Program-made: the position numbers and the translations under genes
Assembly (NCBI RefSeq): GCF_000005505.3
Contig: NC_016131.3
Span: forward strand, 8,329,501-8,393,500
DNA: 64,000 nucleotides
Source of the DNA: Brachypodium distachyon
Taxonomy: Eukaryota; Streptophyta; Magnoliopsida; Poales; Poaceae
Reading direction: 5' to 3'
In this document: piece after piece, positions 40,301 through 57,014 of the stretch
Position numbering within the stretch: the stretch's first letter is position 1
How the letters are laid out: each line of letters begins with the position of its first letter
The notes under the pieces: model-generated
Told to the model about the DNA's origin: nothing
The model's database searches: none
Seen by the model: only the letters and a program-made list of their open reading frames with translations

Positions 40301-43300
40301 TCCCAATAATTCAGGCAACTGCTAATTAGGAAAACAAGGGGCATGAATGTTGGTTTTTTGAATCCTAAACTGCAGAAGTTGACTTGTAAAAGTTAACCAC
40401 AGTGCAGAGCAAAACAATAGCAAGAAGCAGTGATTGGATGTGTAAGTTGTGCAGGTGCAGCAGAAGGAACATAGCAGGCAGAACCTGTATGCACTATAAT
40501 AATTATAAGAAGAGAGGTTGGCTCTACAGGTAATTTATGTACGCCCACTTTGGACTACGAGTTTCACAACAAATTACATCGTAGATCCCTAAATTTAACC
40601 ATTATCTCACTTGGGTCCAAACAAGGCAAAATCATCCTAGCAGGTCTGACTTATAAAAGGTTCAGTATGTTAGTTCAATCGTCAAAACATGTGGACGTTG
40701 TAGCATTTCTCAGCTCTTTAATCTTTGTCCTCGATACCACACTTCATCCAGTATTCCAGCTGTGGACACCAAAGTTGCATCTGGATCATCTGACACAATG
40801 GGGAGGAATGTGCATGGGCTTCCACCTGACACAGTGCTCAAACCACAGGAGAGCTGTTGTGAGCCTGCACATTGTGTAACCAGGCTAGCATATAGATATA
40901 TGGTTTGTTTAACTAGTGACCTGCCAGAATTATTGCGAAGTTTAGAGAACTAGTGGGACAGTGCCGTAAGTTTAGGTACACACAGTGGATGCATGCATGC
41001 ATGCACACTCATTTCTAGAGTTACCGTGATTATAATTGATGCAAGGGAATATTGCATTTCTTGAAATCAAATAAACTTTTACGTAACTTTTAGAGCACTC
41101 AACAGAGAATAAGCATTGACCTGAAATTGTGCTCATTGCTGCTACCTCAACTCGACCTCCCAAAGCAGCAGCAAGTGCAGTTCTCTGTCCAACAGCGGCC
41201 TTTTCATCACCATTGCCACGACGACTACCTGGGTTATGCAGAGCATTTAACTCTAGCTCATCTTCAAGCCATTTCACTGAACTGACAACCTGAAATGTGA
41301 TAAGAATACATGACAGAAACTAAGTAGGAGTCTTAAGCTAAAGAAAGACTTCCCCATTAGCACGAGGTGAACTACATAAGGAGAGACAAAACATAAAACT
41401 GAACATTATAATGATCCAAGAATCCAAATCACTAACAAGCTATGTTCAGTAGCAGAGAACAATCCAAACAAGTTCAAATTTCTAACTGCACAAGAACCAT
41501 ACTATTTCACAGTTCTATGGTCCTAAATAAATTACCAGAGGCGGAGTTCCTTGTGCAATACGTTGCACTGCTACACTCCATTGGCTGTTCCACATGTAGG
41601 GTCCAGCAACAGCTTGAAGGGCTACAGAGCTGACGCCCTCCACTGTGTTTAATGGAGTGGAAACTGGTTTTGAAGGTGTCTGGTTGTTTTGTATTGGAGG
41701 AGCTAGCCCAAATAAGACTATATAGAACCACAGGTTGCGGAACAACTTCAATAACGATGGCTCAACAGAGGACACTGTATCAAAATCAGAACATATTTCA
41801 GCAACCGCTGGAAGTAACGGGCCCATCAAATCAGCACCACTCCTACAGTAATGAGAATTTTATGTCAAGCACCTGATGCAGTTAACTTACAGATGTAAGC
41901 ATAAGATAGGAAAAATCAGTAGTGAGAGTTAGTTGTTTAGCTATATGGAATTAGTTAGATGAAACTTTTAGTGACTAATCATGTTACTGATTAAACTTGA
42001 AAGACGCTGTCTGAGGTTGTAACAAACCGGAATGTTTTGATAATTAAAGGTTTCAACTCACATAGTTTAGAGTTCAGTGCTGAAAAGTGGACTTTTGTTA
42101 TGGTTGGGGGTTGAAAAGTGGACTTCTTACATTTAACTTTCCAATCGCCAAAGTGCATCTTTGACCACTAACTTTATCATAATATGTTTGTTAGAGTAAT
42201 GAAATATAACATTACCAAAAAAGTGAAGCTAAATATATTCATGCCCTTTTTATGTGACCAATTATGTTAATGATTAAACTTGAAAGAAGCTGACTGAAGG
42301 GAAATAACAGGTATGTTTATTTTATACGAGAGGTGGTAGGAGTACATCCATAAAAGGTACTCCATAAGGTGAAAAATTCCCATCCCGATGGAAGTCAGAT
42401 AATAAGAGCCTAAGAGGAATTAAGAGAAACCAGAATCCAAACTGCAGCTGTCTACAGTCAAGATAACTAAACTATGTATGTATGCATTAGATTCTAGAGA
42501 TACAAGAAAATATATTGTTGAAAACTCAAATATATATTAGCTTCAACAATAATAAGGTTGATAGAGGTTTAACAACAAAGCATCTTACCTCCCACTTTTA
42601 GATTCAGCAGCTAGCCCCACATCAGAGCATAGAGACAACAGCCTATGACGATAATCAGATCTGAGTTTTGTGCTCGTGAGGTTGGACGCAACAAGTAAGA
42701 ACCCTGCAGGAAGAGTCTAGAATTTTGTTGACACAGTTAGCAAGGAACATGGAACACAAATCAAAATTACAACTTTGTATGACAGCATATAAGTAAGTTT
42801 CTTATTGAACTCATCACATACCTCACTCCGCTCAGTTGTTGCTTCCGTTGGCAATGTGTTGTTATCTGCAGATCCTACAGCTTTAACTTTATCCAGGTAG
42901 CTTCTTGTCATTAAGACAATGCTCTCACGGTATGATTTTTCGAAACCCAAGCATGCCACACGCGATATTGCATCTAATAACTGCAGTAGTTTACATCCAT
43001 TAAGTACCAATGAAACTTTTTCTTAAATTTGAAACCAATACCGTCAAAACTGACACATGGTAAAGTATGCTGATGAGTAAAGAGAGAAAAAAGTACATAC
43101 TCGTAGACGCAATAAACTTGGAGCTGATGCATCACCCTCTTCTAGATGTTCAATGAAAAGGGGCAAAATCATGTCTACAACTTCCCATCTTTTCAAACAT
43201 ACACACAACTCAGCCAGAAGCCGCACAACATTTAGTCGCATCAGCGGAACTGCCTCTTTTCCTTTACCATCCTGGAATAGAATAATAGAATCATAGTCCC

Positions 43301-45500
43301 GTAAACAACCAGCAACTGAAACTTAATCATGCTACAGCAATGCATATCTTTGGTCGCTAAAATTAGCCAGTGAATTCCAATGAACAAAGACTGCCAGCAG
43401 CAAGAAAGTTTATTTTTTCTGTACAATACATTCTTCTAATCAGTTTCATGAATTCAAATTTCAGAATGATGCCATCCCAACAGTAAATAATGTAACAGGC
43501 AGAACTATGGTGTCTGCACCAGAATCTGACAAATCATGTGTCTGAGACTGCGTATATGAGATATGCCAAAATGTGCTAGATCTAATGTTCAGCTAGTGAA
43601 ATCAAAACTAAGACCGTGTAGCTTGGTCTGCTTACAGTTTGAAAATTATTCTGGTAGTCAAAGTATTGAGAGTTTGACTTTACCTATGTCTAAAATGACA
43701 GCTTTTATGGAACCGGAGGGAGTATCAAGTATCAACTTAAAAACATAAATCATGTTTTCGCATAACTGTTATGGTACAAAACCATGGTTCCAGTTCCCAA
43801 AGGGCACCTGGGTTGCAGGAAATCTTACTGGAGCATGAAGCTTTCATATTGTAACAAAAAATAAGAAAAATACCTCCTCCTCGTAATCATTCTGCTCACG
43901 AACATAAAAACATAAATCATATTTTCGCATAACTGTCCAAATATATGGTACAAAACCATGGTTCCAGTTCCCAACAAAAGGGCACCTGGGCTGCAGGATA
44001 TCTTACTGAGGCATAGAGGTTTCATATTGTAACAAAAAATAAGAAGAATACCTCCTCCTCATAATCATTCCGCTCACGAACATAGGCAGCTAAACGCATA
44101 ATGAATGTGTCGACCAGAGCCCTATCCTTTGTCCAGCCAAACTCTATAATTTCACAGCTCAACTTCACCACTGCCTCAAACAAAGCACCAGGGCTACAGC
44201 CCGTCATATCAGCCTGCATCGTAATGATCGACTTCAATTCAGACAACACCTCTATAAACACAATTGCAGTAGTCCAAGAAAGAGAAGCACAAAACAAACA
44301 TGCCTGCGAACATGTGCTCACAACAAGCGGTTTCAAGGGTATCAGCAGCACCGGCAGGAGCTGGCCCCCACGTGAGACTGTTATCTGGCTGATCCCATTA
44401 AGCAGCGTGCAAAATAGCTCCTCGCAAACCTTCAGTTTCCGCCAGGATGAGAGGATGCATGACTTGGTAGCTTCGATAAACCAAGCAAGAGTCTGCTGAA
44501 GCATATCCTTGGAAGACTTGCTATCAGTTTCCATAGCCGAAACGCTCCGGACTAGAACCACCACTGCAGCTTGGCAACACAATAATTTGGTGTTTATCCT
44601 TGCCTTCAGCTGTGGACCTTGCTCCCTCCAGTCCCGCTTCCTAATCTGCCAACCATCACCTCAATCATGATCAGACACGCGGAAATGTTTATGCAGACAC
44701 CAACAGGTTTTGCAATATGCAGACACACAGGCGCGAACAGAGAGAAGACACCACCTCACCTTGAGAAAATCCGTGAGGGAACGGACCTGCCGGGCGGCGG
44801 CATTCCTGACCTTAACAACCTTGTCGGCCTCCAGCCCTCCCTCTCCCCCCATCATATGAACGAGGAGCCTGAACGCGACCTCCTTCCGCTCCAGCACCTC
44901 CACCCCCTCCTCCTCGAACCTCTGCACCACTTCCTTGATCCCTCCATTCTCCTCTCCCGCCGCGTCCTCTCCCTTCCCCTTCGCCCTGGGCGGTGCCTCC
45001 TCCGAGGCGGGGAACTCGAGGAGCAGCCGCTCACCGACGGGCGCAGAATCGGCGGGGAGGAGCTGCGGGGGGTTGGCGGCCACGGCGGAGAGGAACGCAC
45101 GGGCGAGCGGTGCGGAGGCAGGGTCGGCGACGTCGAGTGCGGCGAGGATCGCGGAGGAGAGGGCGGACGAGAGGGCGGGGGAGGCGGGCGCAGAAGCTAG
45201 AAGGGGGAGGAGCTTCGACAGGAAGGGTGCCGGCGCGAAGGACTGCGGCCAGAAGGCCGGCGATAGGAAGGCGTGGGAGGAGAGGAAGGCGAGGAGCGGG
45301 GGCGGGGGCGACCCGCCGGCGGCGCCCGCGGGGAGGAGGCGCGCGAGGGCGAGGAGAGAGTGGAGGTGCGCCCGCGAGGCGCGCTGCGGTGAGGACGACG
45401 AGGCCGGCGCGCAGCGGGAGGAGAGCCAGGTGAGCTTGTCGGCGAGGAGGAGATCCGGGTTCGCGGCCACCAGGTCGCAGAGCTCGTTGAGCGCCTCCAT
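28395..45500 (-). CDS. PI4KA1: Phosphatidylinositol 4-kinase alpha, 1927 aa, 26 exons
   Basis: Makes phosphatidylinositol 4-phosphate from phosphatidylinositol and ATP at the plasma membrane, in a complex with NPG/HYC/EFOP proteins. Exons (high to low): 45500-44760, 44645-44304, 44213-44052, 43271-43101, 42980-42822, 42716-42589, 41842-41536, 41289-41121, 40235-40018, 39408-39250, 39169-38987, 38462-37989, 37910-37551, 37316-37102, 36443-36272, 35846-35710, 35620-35467, 34416-34150, 33973-33896, 33742-33695, 32347-32175, 32054-31859, 30627-30487, 29412-29204, 29127-28966 and 28653-28395. The sum is 5784 nt in one frame. Start [10 protein letters not shown] and end [14 protein letters not shown] match the plant family (about 2030 aa in Arabidopsis). 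The long helical solenoid contains [20 protein letters not shown]. The catalytic domain at the C-terminus has DRHNGN at 1778-1783 and HIDFG at 1794-1798. All introns are GT-AG except intron 2 (GC-AG). The frame is open about 100 codons upstream, but homology begins at 45500. Confidence 0.95.
29547..29865 (+). mobile_element. Mini-Helitron-like insertion in PI4K-alpha intron 23
   Basis: Begins after A with TCTTTACTCCTATAAAAGAG and ends GTCACGCATGGGTATTTAGCTAG before T, giving the A|TC...CTAG|T arrangement of Helitrons. The right end resembles the grass Helitron terminus GCAACGCACGGGCATTTAGCTAG. No coding capacity. The terminal hairpin is degraded, so confidence is moderate. Confidence 0.45.
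32513..33207 (+). mobile_element. Helitron-like insertion carrying a kinase-gene fragment, PI4K-alpha intron 20
   Basis: Ends with a CCGTTGCAACGCACGG hairpin-like sequence, then TCATTTCGGCTAG before T, the typical grass Helitron 3' end. The left boundary is uncertain (A|TC near 32516). The left half (32.53-32.85 kb) is GC- and CT-rich like a gene leader, foreign to the AT-rich intron around it. At 32900-32970 the plus strand reads [20 protein letters not shown], the HRDL catalytic-loop region of an ankyrin/ILK-type protein kinase, then degenerates. This is a captured, non-functional fragment in antisense orientation to PI4K-alpha. Confidence 0.6.
32888..32985 (+). pseudogene. Protein-kinase fragment inside a Helitron-like insertion
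   Basis: Roughly 30 residues resembling subdomain VIb of ILK-like kinases: [21 protein letters not shown], where the family has [19 protein letters not shown]. The asparagine of the catalytic loop is replaced (DLEPSLS) and no other kinase motif follows. A captured exon remnant. Confidence 0.6.
34636..34983. mobile_element. Possible MITE-like insertion in PI4K-alpha intron 17
   Basis: The left end (TTTAAACCAAACTGG ... GTTCAACAT) and right end (CCGGTTGAACCAGTACGGGCCAG ... GATTTAAA) are loosely inverted and bounded by TTTAAA-like sequence. GC content is above the surrounding intron. No coding capacity. Assignment is weak. Confidence 0.3.
43620..43724. mobile_element. Degenerate Stowaway-like remnant in PI4K-alpha intron 3
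   Basis: The right end ATGGAACCGGAGGGAGTA is a recognisable Stowaway terminus, with internal palindrome AGTCAAA/TTTGACT at about 43658-43680. The left end has diverged. Confidence 0.45.
43738..44084 (-). repeat. Tandem duplication of exon 3 end and intron start, PI4K-alpha
   Basis: Two adjacent copies, 43907-44084 and 43738-43906, about 85-90 percent alike by eye. The upstream copy (44084-43907 in gene direction) holds the true exon 3 end ([11 protein letters not shown]) and donor at 44052/44051. The downstream copy repeats it as [11 protein letters not shown] followed by GTATTT at about 43874/43873. Shared intron blocks include CATATTGTAACAAAAAATAA and GGTACAAAACCATGGTTCCA (plus-strand reading). 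Confidence 0.85.
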
Positions 45501-46126
45501 CGGATTCCGCGGCGGCAATGCGGTCAGATCATGGGTCGCCGCTGCCGCAGATCGGGAGGGAGGACGCACGCACGCACGCGGAAGAAGAGGGGAGGGAGAG
45601 GCGGAGACGGAGATGCGTGCCTCTCTCCTCTTTTTTCTTTGACGCGAGAGTAATTGGTGGAGCCGAGGACGAAGAGGGCGTAGTTTTTGGTCGCTCGGCG
45701 CAATATTGGACGGCAGCCAGATATGCGCGTGACGCGAGCCAAAGCCAAATGGGCGAGACTGCCAGGCCTTCGATGCGAGGCTGAAGAGATGGATTGTCAA
45801 TTGGACGCGGCCGCCGGCCTGGACGATGCGAACGTACCATTCGCTGTCTGCTGGGGCGATGCGAACGTACCATTACGGATGCCCGCACCGTACCATTTTA
45901 TGCCAAGTTTCCGTACAGGTCTTCTCTGGTTAAATTTGATTCGAAGCACCAACTGTTTTATCTCGAGACATCACTGTTGCCTCATAGAAACCATCGCCGT
46001 GAATGTGATGTGATCACATCACATCTATATATGGAGAATGGAGGCCATTGTTACTTTGCTAGTCATGCACCGAGGCATTGGCTGGTGCTCATCTTGCTAC
46101 TACAGTACTTTGCTAGGTCGCCTAGC
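45501..46126. other. Region between PI4K-alpha and the P450 pseudogene
   Basis: PI4K-alpha leader and promoter (GC-rich to about 45.88 kb), then AT-rich sequence. No gene. A direct repeat GATGCGAACGTACCATT(C/A)(C/G) occurs at about 45827-45844 and 45857-45875. Confidence 0.5.
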
Positions 46127-48077
46127 ATGCTGCCCGTGGAGATAGAGCTAGCAGTTTACGCTGCCATACCACCGCAGCTACGCCCTATGCTTCCTCGTGG
46201 CTCTCTTCGTCTATGCCGCCGCCCGATGCGTCGTGCTGAACGTCACCCAGCAGCCCCGCCCGAGGCTGCCTCCGGGCCCGTGGCAGCTGCCACTCATCGG
46301 CAGCCTGCACCACCTTCGGCGCGGGCTCCCGCACCGCGCCATGCGCGACCTCTCCCTCCGGCACGGCCCGCTGATGCTGCTCCGGGTCTGCGAGCGCGCG
46401 GTCATCGTCGTCTCCTCCGCCCAGGCCGTGCGAGACATCTGCAAGGGCTACGACGCCGCCTTCTCGGAGCGCCCGAGCAGCCCGGGCATCGAGGAGCTCT
46501 CTAGGCACGGCCGAGGGATCATCTTCGCGCCCTACGGCGATCACTGGCGCCTGCTCCGGCGGATATATCCTCATGACGGAGCTGCTCAGCCCCCGCCGCG
46601 TCGAGGCGTTCCGGCGCATCAGGGAGGAGGTGGTGTCCCGCCTCGTCCCGTCGCTTCATCAGGCGGCAGCTGCAGGTGGCCGGCGGCGGCTCGTCAACAT
46701 CGACGAGCGGCTAGGGGAGTTCATGACCGGTGCGGCCGTGCGAGCCATCTTCGGCGACAGGATGCCCGACGGCGCCGCGTTCCTGAAGATGGTCAAGCAA
46801 GGAGCGGACCCATCGTCGTTGTTCGACCTCCGCGACCTCTTCCCGTCTTCGCGGCTCGTGCGGCTTCTGCCGCGCAGCCGCGGCAAGGCGGAGCGGCACC
46901 GACAAAACATGTTCCGGCTCATGGACAACATCCTCGAGAGTCATGAGGAGAGAAGGGCGGCCAGAGACGGAGACGACTTGTATGACATGGTCGACGTGTT
47001 GCTACGGATTCAAAAGGATGGCGGCATCGCGAGTTTCCCTGACCCACGGAGTCATAAGTGCAGTGCTGACGGTAAGCTCTCTCTGCAACTATCGAGCGTA
47101 TTCACACCAGTGTTGCCTCAGCGTGCGTTTTGACGACTGAATTTCTAGAATAACCTTCTAGTTATATATAATCGAAAAAAATGAATTCTTAGAATGAAAT
47201 TTTCAGTTTTTCTAATTTTACAATATTAGAAGGTCTCCTCCAATTTTACAACTTCTAAAATAAAATTTCAGGGACAGACTCTTTTTTTATTTTTGACAAA
47301 AAATTTATTTGAAAACTGTATCTGGTAGGGCTGCTTCATGGGCTGCAGAACTTTCTATTTATTTTACGGTAACCTATATTGACTTTTAGTTTTATCAACG
47401 ATCTTTGTTGTCGGTTTGATATTTAGTATCGTTAGATTTAGTATTTGTTACGTGTTCTTGACGGTGGTATCTTAACGATGGAGACGTCGTTATTTAGAAG
47501 ATTGGTGTTCCGACTCCATCCTCGTCCTAGTGTAGGCATTGCAACCTATTGTGTGAAGTCTGTGTTTCTCACGACACGTCTTTTTATGTTTTTGTTTTTT
47601 CCTTGTTGATTCACCGACGAAGTGGCAGTTTCATCGCTTGTCTCCCAATAAGTGTGTCTACGGGCATAATGTGTTCAATGATCTTATATTCTTATTATTA
47701 GAGGTGGACGGCTAATGCGGCTTTCAAAACCTACATGGTTAGTTTACTAGGGTAAAACAACCTACGGACCTATAAACCGATTTGGTCTACGTGACATATG
47801 TACACAATATAAAATCAAATCGAAACATGGTACAAGAATACAAGTGTGCATGTTAATATTTGTACAAATATGATCATACCGGCAAACATAGAAAACATAA
47901 AATATAATATAATACTTATATGTTACAAAATATTATACTTCGTACATACTTTTGTTTTTTCTTCAAATGCACACATGATGGTCTTTTAAACTAAATTTTG
48001 CATATACACTTTTCATGTGTTCTAGCACTATTGATAATTTTATTGAATTTGTCCTTGTGCATTATCCGGTTTTCTTT

Positions 48078-48183
48078 TTGAGGAAAAGACTGTAGGAAAA
48101 ACCCTTAAAGTATAATTGGGAGCACCAGTATTTGAACTCTGGTGGGTGAAGTCATGCAACCACAACTCCACCACCACACCGAG
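48078..48183 (-). mobile_element. SINE remnant (Au-like) in the P450 intron
   Basis: On the minus strand, GGTGGTGGAGTTGTGGTTGC looks like a tRNA A-box region and CAGAGTTCAAATACTGGTG like a B-box region, with tRNA-like spacing. The arrangement resembles the Au SINE family of grasses as I recall it. Downstream sequence has diverged and no target duplication is visible. Confidence 0.5.
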
Positions 48184-48262
48184 AGGTGTTTCTCATTGTG
48201 ACTGGTTCTTATTGTGATCTCATTTGCCTATGTTAGAATATATCATTGTGTTTCTATATTTG

Positions 48263-48390
48263 TACTCCCTTCGTCCAACAAAAGATGTCTCAAGTTTTTC
48301 AAAAATTGGATGTATCTACACATGACTTAGTGTATAGATACATTCAAATTTGGTCAAATTTGAGATATTTTTTGTTGGACGGAGGGAGTA
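48263..48390. mobile_element. Stowaway MITE in the P450 pseudogene intron
   Basis: TA duplication with ends CTCCCTTCGTCCAACAAAAG and, reverse-complemented, CTCCCTCCGTCCAACAAAAA. The interior carries GATGTATCTACACATGACTT. Full length and little decayed. Confidence 0.9.
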
Positions 48391-49455
48391 GTATTTTCTA
48401 CATCATCATTACGCCACTAATTTTTAGTTCGACAATAGTGGATCTAGGACGATTCCGTGGAATTTATGCGGTTTATATGCATGCATGTACCATTTCCGCA
48501 GGATGTCTTCGGTGCAGCACTCGACACCACAACGACTACTCTGCAATGGGCCATGTCCGAGCTAATGGCAAACCCAAGGGTGATGCAGAAGTCACAATTA
48601 GAGACACGCCGAATATTCACAAGACATGACAAAGTACATGATACGACTCTAAATGGCTTGCAGTACCTTAAGGCTGCCATCAAGGAGACCTTGCAGCTGC
48701 ACCCTCCTGCTACCCTCCTCCCAAGGCAACGCCTTCAAGCCTGCAAAATACAAGGATACGACGTGCCAACAGTGGTAGTCGTGGTTATCAACATATGGGC
48801 TATATCGAGGGACCCAAAGTACTGGGATGAGCCGGAGAAATTCATGCCGGAGAGGTTCGAAGGAGACAACGGCAATGTTGCCGATTTCAAAGGCGCGGAC
48901 TTTGAGTTCACACCATTTGGGGTAGGACGGAGGATTTGCCCTGGGATAGGATTCGCATATGCAAATGTTGAGATTGCTCTTGCTAACCTTCTTTACCATT
49001 TCGATTGGGAGCTGCCTGTTGGAGTTGCGCCGCAAGAAATAGACATGACAGAGGTGTTTGGAGTAACAGTTAGCAGGAAAACCGAGCTATATCTGTGTCC
49101 CATTCCTCACAGTACCCTGTAGATGAATAGCATTTCTGGAATCATATGTCCAGACTCCAATCTTTAAATATAGTACATATTTGAAAGAAAAAAGTATCAG
49201 TTTGGCATATATAAATGCCACACCCACTGAATAAGTTATATGTCAAATGGCTTTCATCATATATGTATCTGACAATTCTATATGCATATGCGCAACTCTT
49301 CTCGGTTTTTGCTGCCATACTAGTATTTTCTGATCTGTCACAAAGGTTAATGTGGTCAAATTATTTGTGCTATTGTACTATGTAAGCGACTGACATACTC
49401 TTGGCGGTGGGCTAGTTGTATCTGGCAGACAAGTGGGTACAAACACAAGGTAAGG

Positions 49456-49701
49456 TCACTCGAGGCTGGAGTTCACCCAGTCGACGGAGGGCGCGAAGGC
49501 CAGGATGTCCGACGAGCCGTCCGCCGCGGCTTCCCATCCTCGCCGTCCGCTGCCTTGGGGTTGCTGGAGACGATGGACTCCCGGACCAGCCTCGCGCCCG
49601 TCGGGTTTCAGGGAGGAAGGCTGCTTCTGCTGCTGGCCTTGGTCAGGAGACTCCCGCTTCGGGCGCTCGCCCTGCATTTGGTCCGCGTGACGCTGCTCCA
49701 T
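49456..49701 (-). CDS. Hypothetical 81-residue open frame, possible gene fragment
   Basis: ATG at 49701, TGA at 49456-49458. The sequence is hydrophilic, rich in Q, G, P and R, and ends SSDILAFAPSVDWVNSSLE. GC content is well above the flanks and the composition looks coding, which suggests a transported exon fragment. No family recognised, no introns seen, and it may well be non-functional. Confidence 0.25.
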   Translation of the reverse strand: MEQRHADQMQGERPKRESPDQGQQQKQPSSLKPDGREAGPGVHRLQQPQGSGRRGWEAAADGSSDILAFAPSVDWVNSSLE

Positions 49702-49767
49702 CGGGGATGGATTGGATCGGTCGATGGCTAGGGCCGTATTTGGTTCGTGGGAGATCAGGTCAGCTGT

Positions 49768-50113
49768 GATGTGTAGAAGATTTTTTTTTTAAGGCCCTCG
49801 ATTACGATACAGCCGTAGCATCTGAACTCACGCACTAACACACACCACAATCCTAGTGCGCAAGTTAGAACTACAATTTATACCCTATTACACGCATATT
49901 AGATTCTTAGAGCCACCACAGACTCTGTCGGCAATGGGTACGTTGCATTACCACTAAGTACCAAACGTGTGAGGCCAGAACATCTGGGGAATAAAATCAG
50001 GGGTGAGACATGCGAATTTTGATCTCACGGGGACTTGAACTCGCGCGGCCAGGCCGCACAACCGCGTACTTGGCCATCTGCGCTAGCGCAGCTCTCGATG
50101 TGCAGAAGATTTT
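49768..50113 (-). mobile_element. tRNA-derived SINE with 17-bp target-site duplications
   Basis: The element body is 49785-50096, minus orientation. GATGTGTAGAAGATTTT (49768-49784) and GATGTGCAGAAGATTTT (50097-50113) are direct repeats with one mismatch. On the minus strand the 5' part carries an A-box-like GATGGCCAAGTACGCGG (50078-50062) and a B-box-like GAGTTCAAGTCCCCG (50042-50028), pol III promoter spacing. The 3' end is a run of ten A (49790-49781 reading minus). Length about 310 bp, no coding capacity. It is not a functional tRNA gene since no cloverleaf follows. Confidence 0.75.
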
Positions 50114-51115
50114 CAAGGACATGTCATCCTTAAGAAGAAGGAAGTCGAGAGCCTTCATAGGACAAAACCCCAAACGGACGGTCAAATTTCGTCCAGACGG
50201 TAAATCCAACAGCCGAAAAAGCAGGTGGGCTGAAAGGGCTGGGATTGTGCTCAGTTTTACTGTTTTAAATACTCTTGTAAACGTTCAATTGGTTGCCAAG
50301 TTTCTGTATATATACTTTTATAAATGTTCAATTGGTGGCGATGGTGCATCAACTTCAGACCATCACTTTAATTTTTACATCGTTTTGTTGATTTAGTACA
50401 AATCGTTAAGATAAGAATGAACATGATTTATATGCTGCCAAATAATAGAATAGTACAAGTAACATCTACTATAAATTCGTACGGAGTACTACTTCTGAAA
50501 TCCGTAGGAAGGCACATGTACTTGTGCTAGTTTTCCGTCTAAAGTGAATTGAGATAGTTTTATTGGATGACGATGGTTCCCTTCCAAACTGTTCATAAAA
50601 TGGGTCGGGTATTCTTATCCTATATGCTTCTCGTCCAAATCGTTAAGATGAGAATGAACATGATTTAGTTGGGTTGGGTTTCGCTGTAAGCCTACATACA
50701 CGATACACATTCTTCGGAAAATAGGCTATACAAGATACACATTCAAAAGATAAGCCGTCATTCGCTCATAAAATGGAATACCGGACGCAGTTTCCAGAAA
50801 GAAGTGTAATGTATTGCCTCTTTTGAGCGTTCACTATACTGGATTCAAGAAATTGCACATACATCACGACATACATCTAGATTGACACTGATGTTTATCG
50901 TAACAGAAAAACTGAAGAACAGGGAATAGCATTCCACTATATTCTGTACCCAAAATTGAGGAGAGATGATCAGCCGAGCACCAAATAACTCAATTGGAAA
51001 AAGGGAAAGAGAAAACAAAGAGAAACGCCTTGTCAGTCGTCATCCATCTCACTTGATTTGCTTTGACACTCTTTATCAGTTATCTATACACTACACCCAC
51101 CCAGTGACCGGTTTG

Positions 51116-56992
<5,877 letters not shown>

Positions 56993-57014
56993 TCAGAACG
57001 AGAAGGGGCACCTG

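Larger units (their letters stand above)
46127..49122 (+). pseudogene. Cytochrome P450 (CYP71 clan) pseudogene
   Basis: Two-exon CYP71-clan structure, 46127-47071 and 48502-49122, with the usual intron just before the I-helix (GT-AG, 1.43 kb). Membrane anchor and proline hinge (RPRLPPGPWQLPLIGSLHHL) are present, as are RIREEV, the I-helix region DVFGAALDTTTTTLQWAMSE, PERF, and an intact haem loop FGVGRRICPG. Defects: net +1 frameshifts at about 46178 (after IPPQL), 46566-46572 (between HWRLLRR and MTELL) and 47038-47042 (before LTHGVISAVLT). The I-helix (A/G)Gx(D/E)T reads AALDT. The K-helix ExxR reads ETLQ, losing the structurally required arginine. Normal plant P450s of this clan are about 500 aa, membrane-bound in the ER. 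A single frameshift could be a sequencing error; three plus ExxR loss argue for a true pseudogene. Subfamily (for example CYP71 or CYP99) is not decidable by eye. Confidence 0.88.
49123..51115. other. Region between the P450 pseudogene and GRIK-like kinase
   Basis: No confident gene. It contains an unassigned 81-codon minus frame (49456-49701), a SINE (49785-50096) and AT-rich sequence that becomes the 3' flank of the kinase gene on the right. Two near copies of AAATCGTTAAGAT(A/G)AGAATGAACATGATTTA (in pieces) occur at about 50400-50431 and 50637-50665. Confidence 0.5.

Noticed and set aside
40538..40960. A captured gene fragment in PI4K-alpha intron 8 (a 109-codon plus frame)
   Set aside because: The translated sequence shows no recognisable domain and composition equals the rest of the intron. 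No insertion boundaries were found.
28395..45500. Identity as a large Mediator tail subunit, from the solenoid-like N-terminal exons
   Set aside because: The C-terminal exons encode a lipid-kinase catalytic domain (DRHNGN, HIDFG) and the remaining exons match plant PI4K-alpha in order.
44935..45642. A 235-codon plus-strand open frame
   Set aside because: Antisense to GC-rich PI4K-alpha exon 1. Low-complexity Arg/Ala/Gly composition and no family.
50028..50096. A tRNA gene, suggested by A-box and B-box sequences
   Set aside because: No cloverleaf or anticodon arm can be drawn; target duplications and an A-run show it is the head of a SINE.
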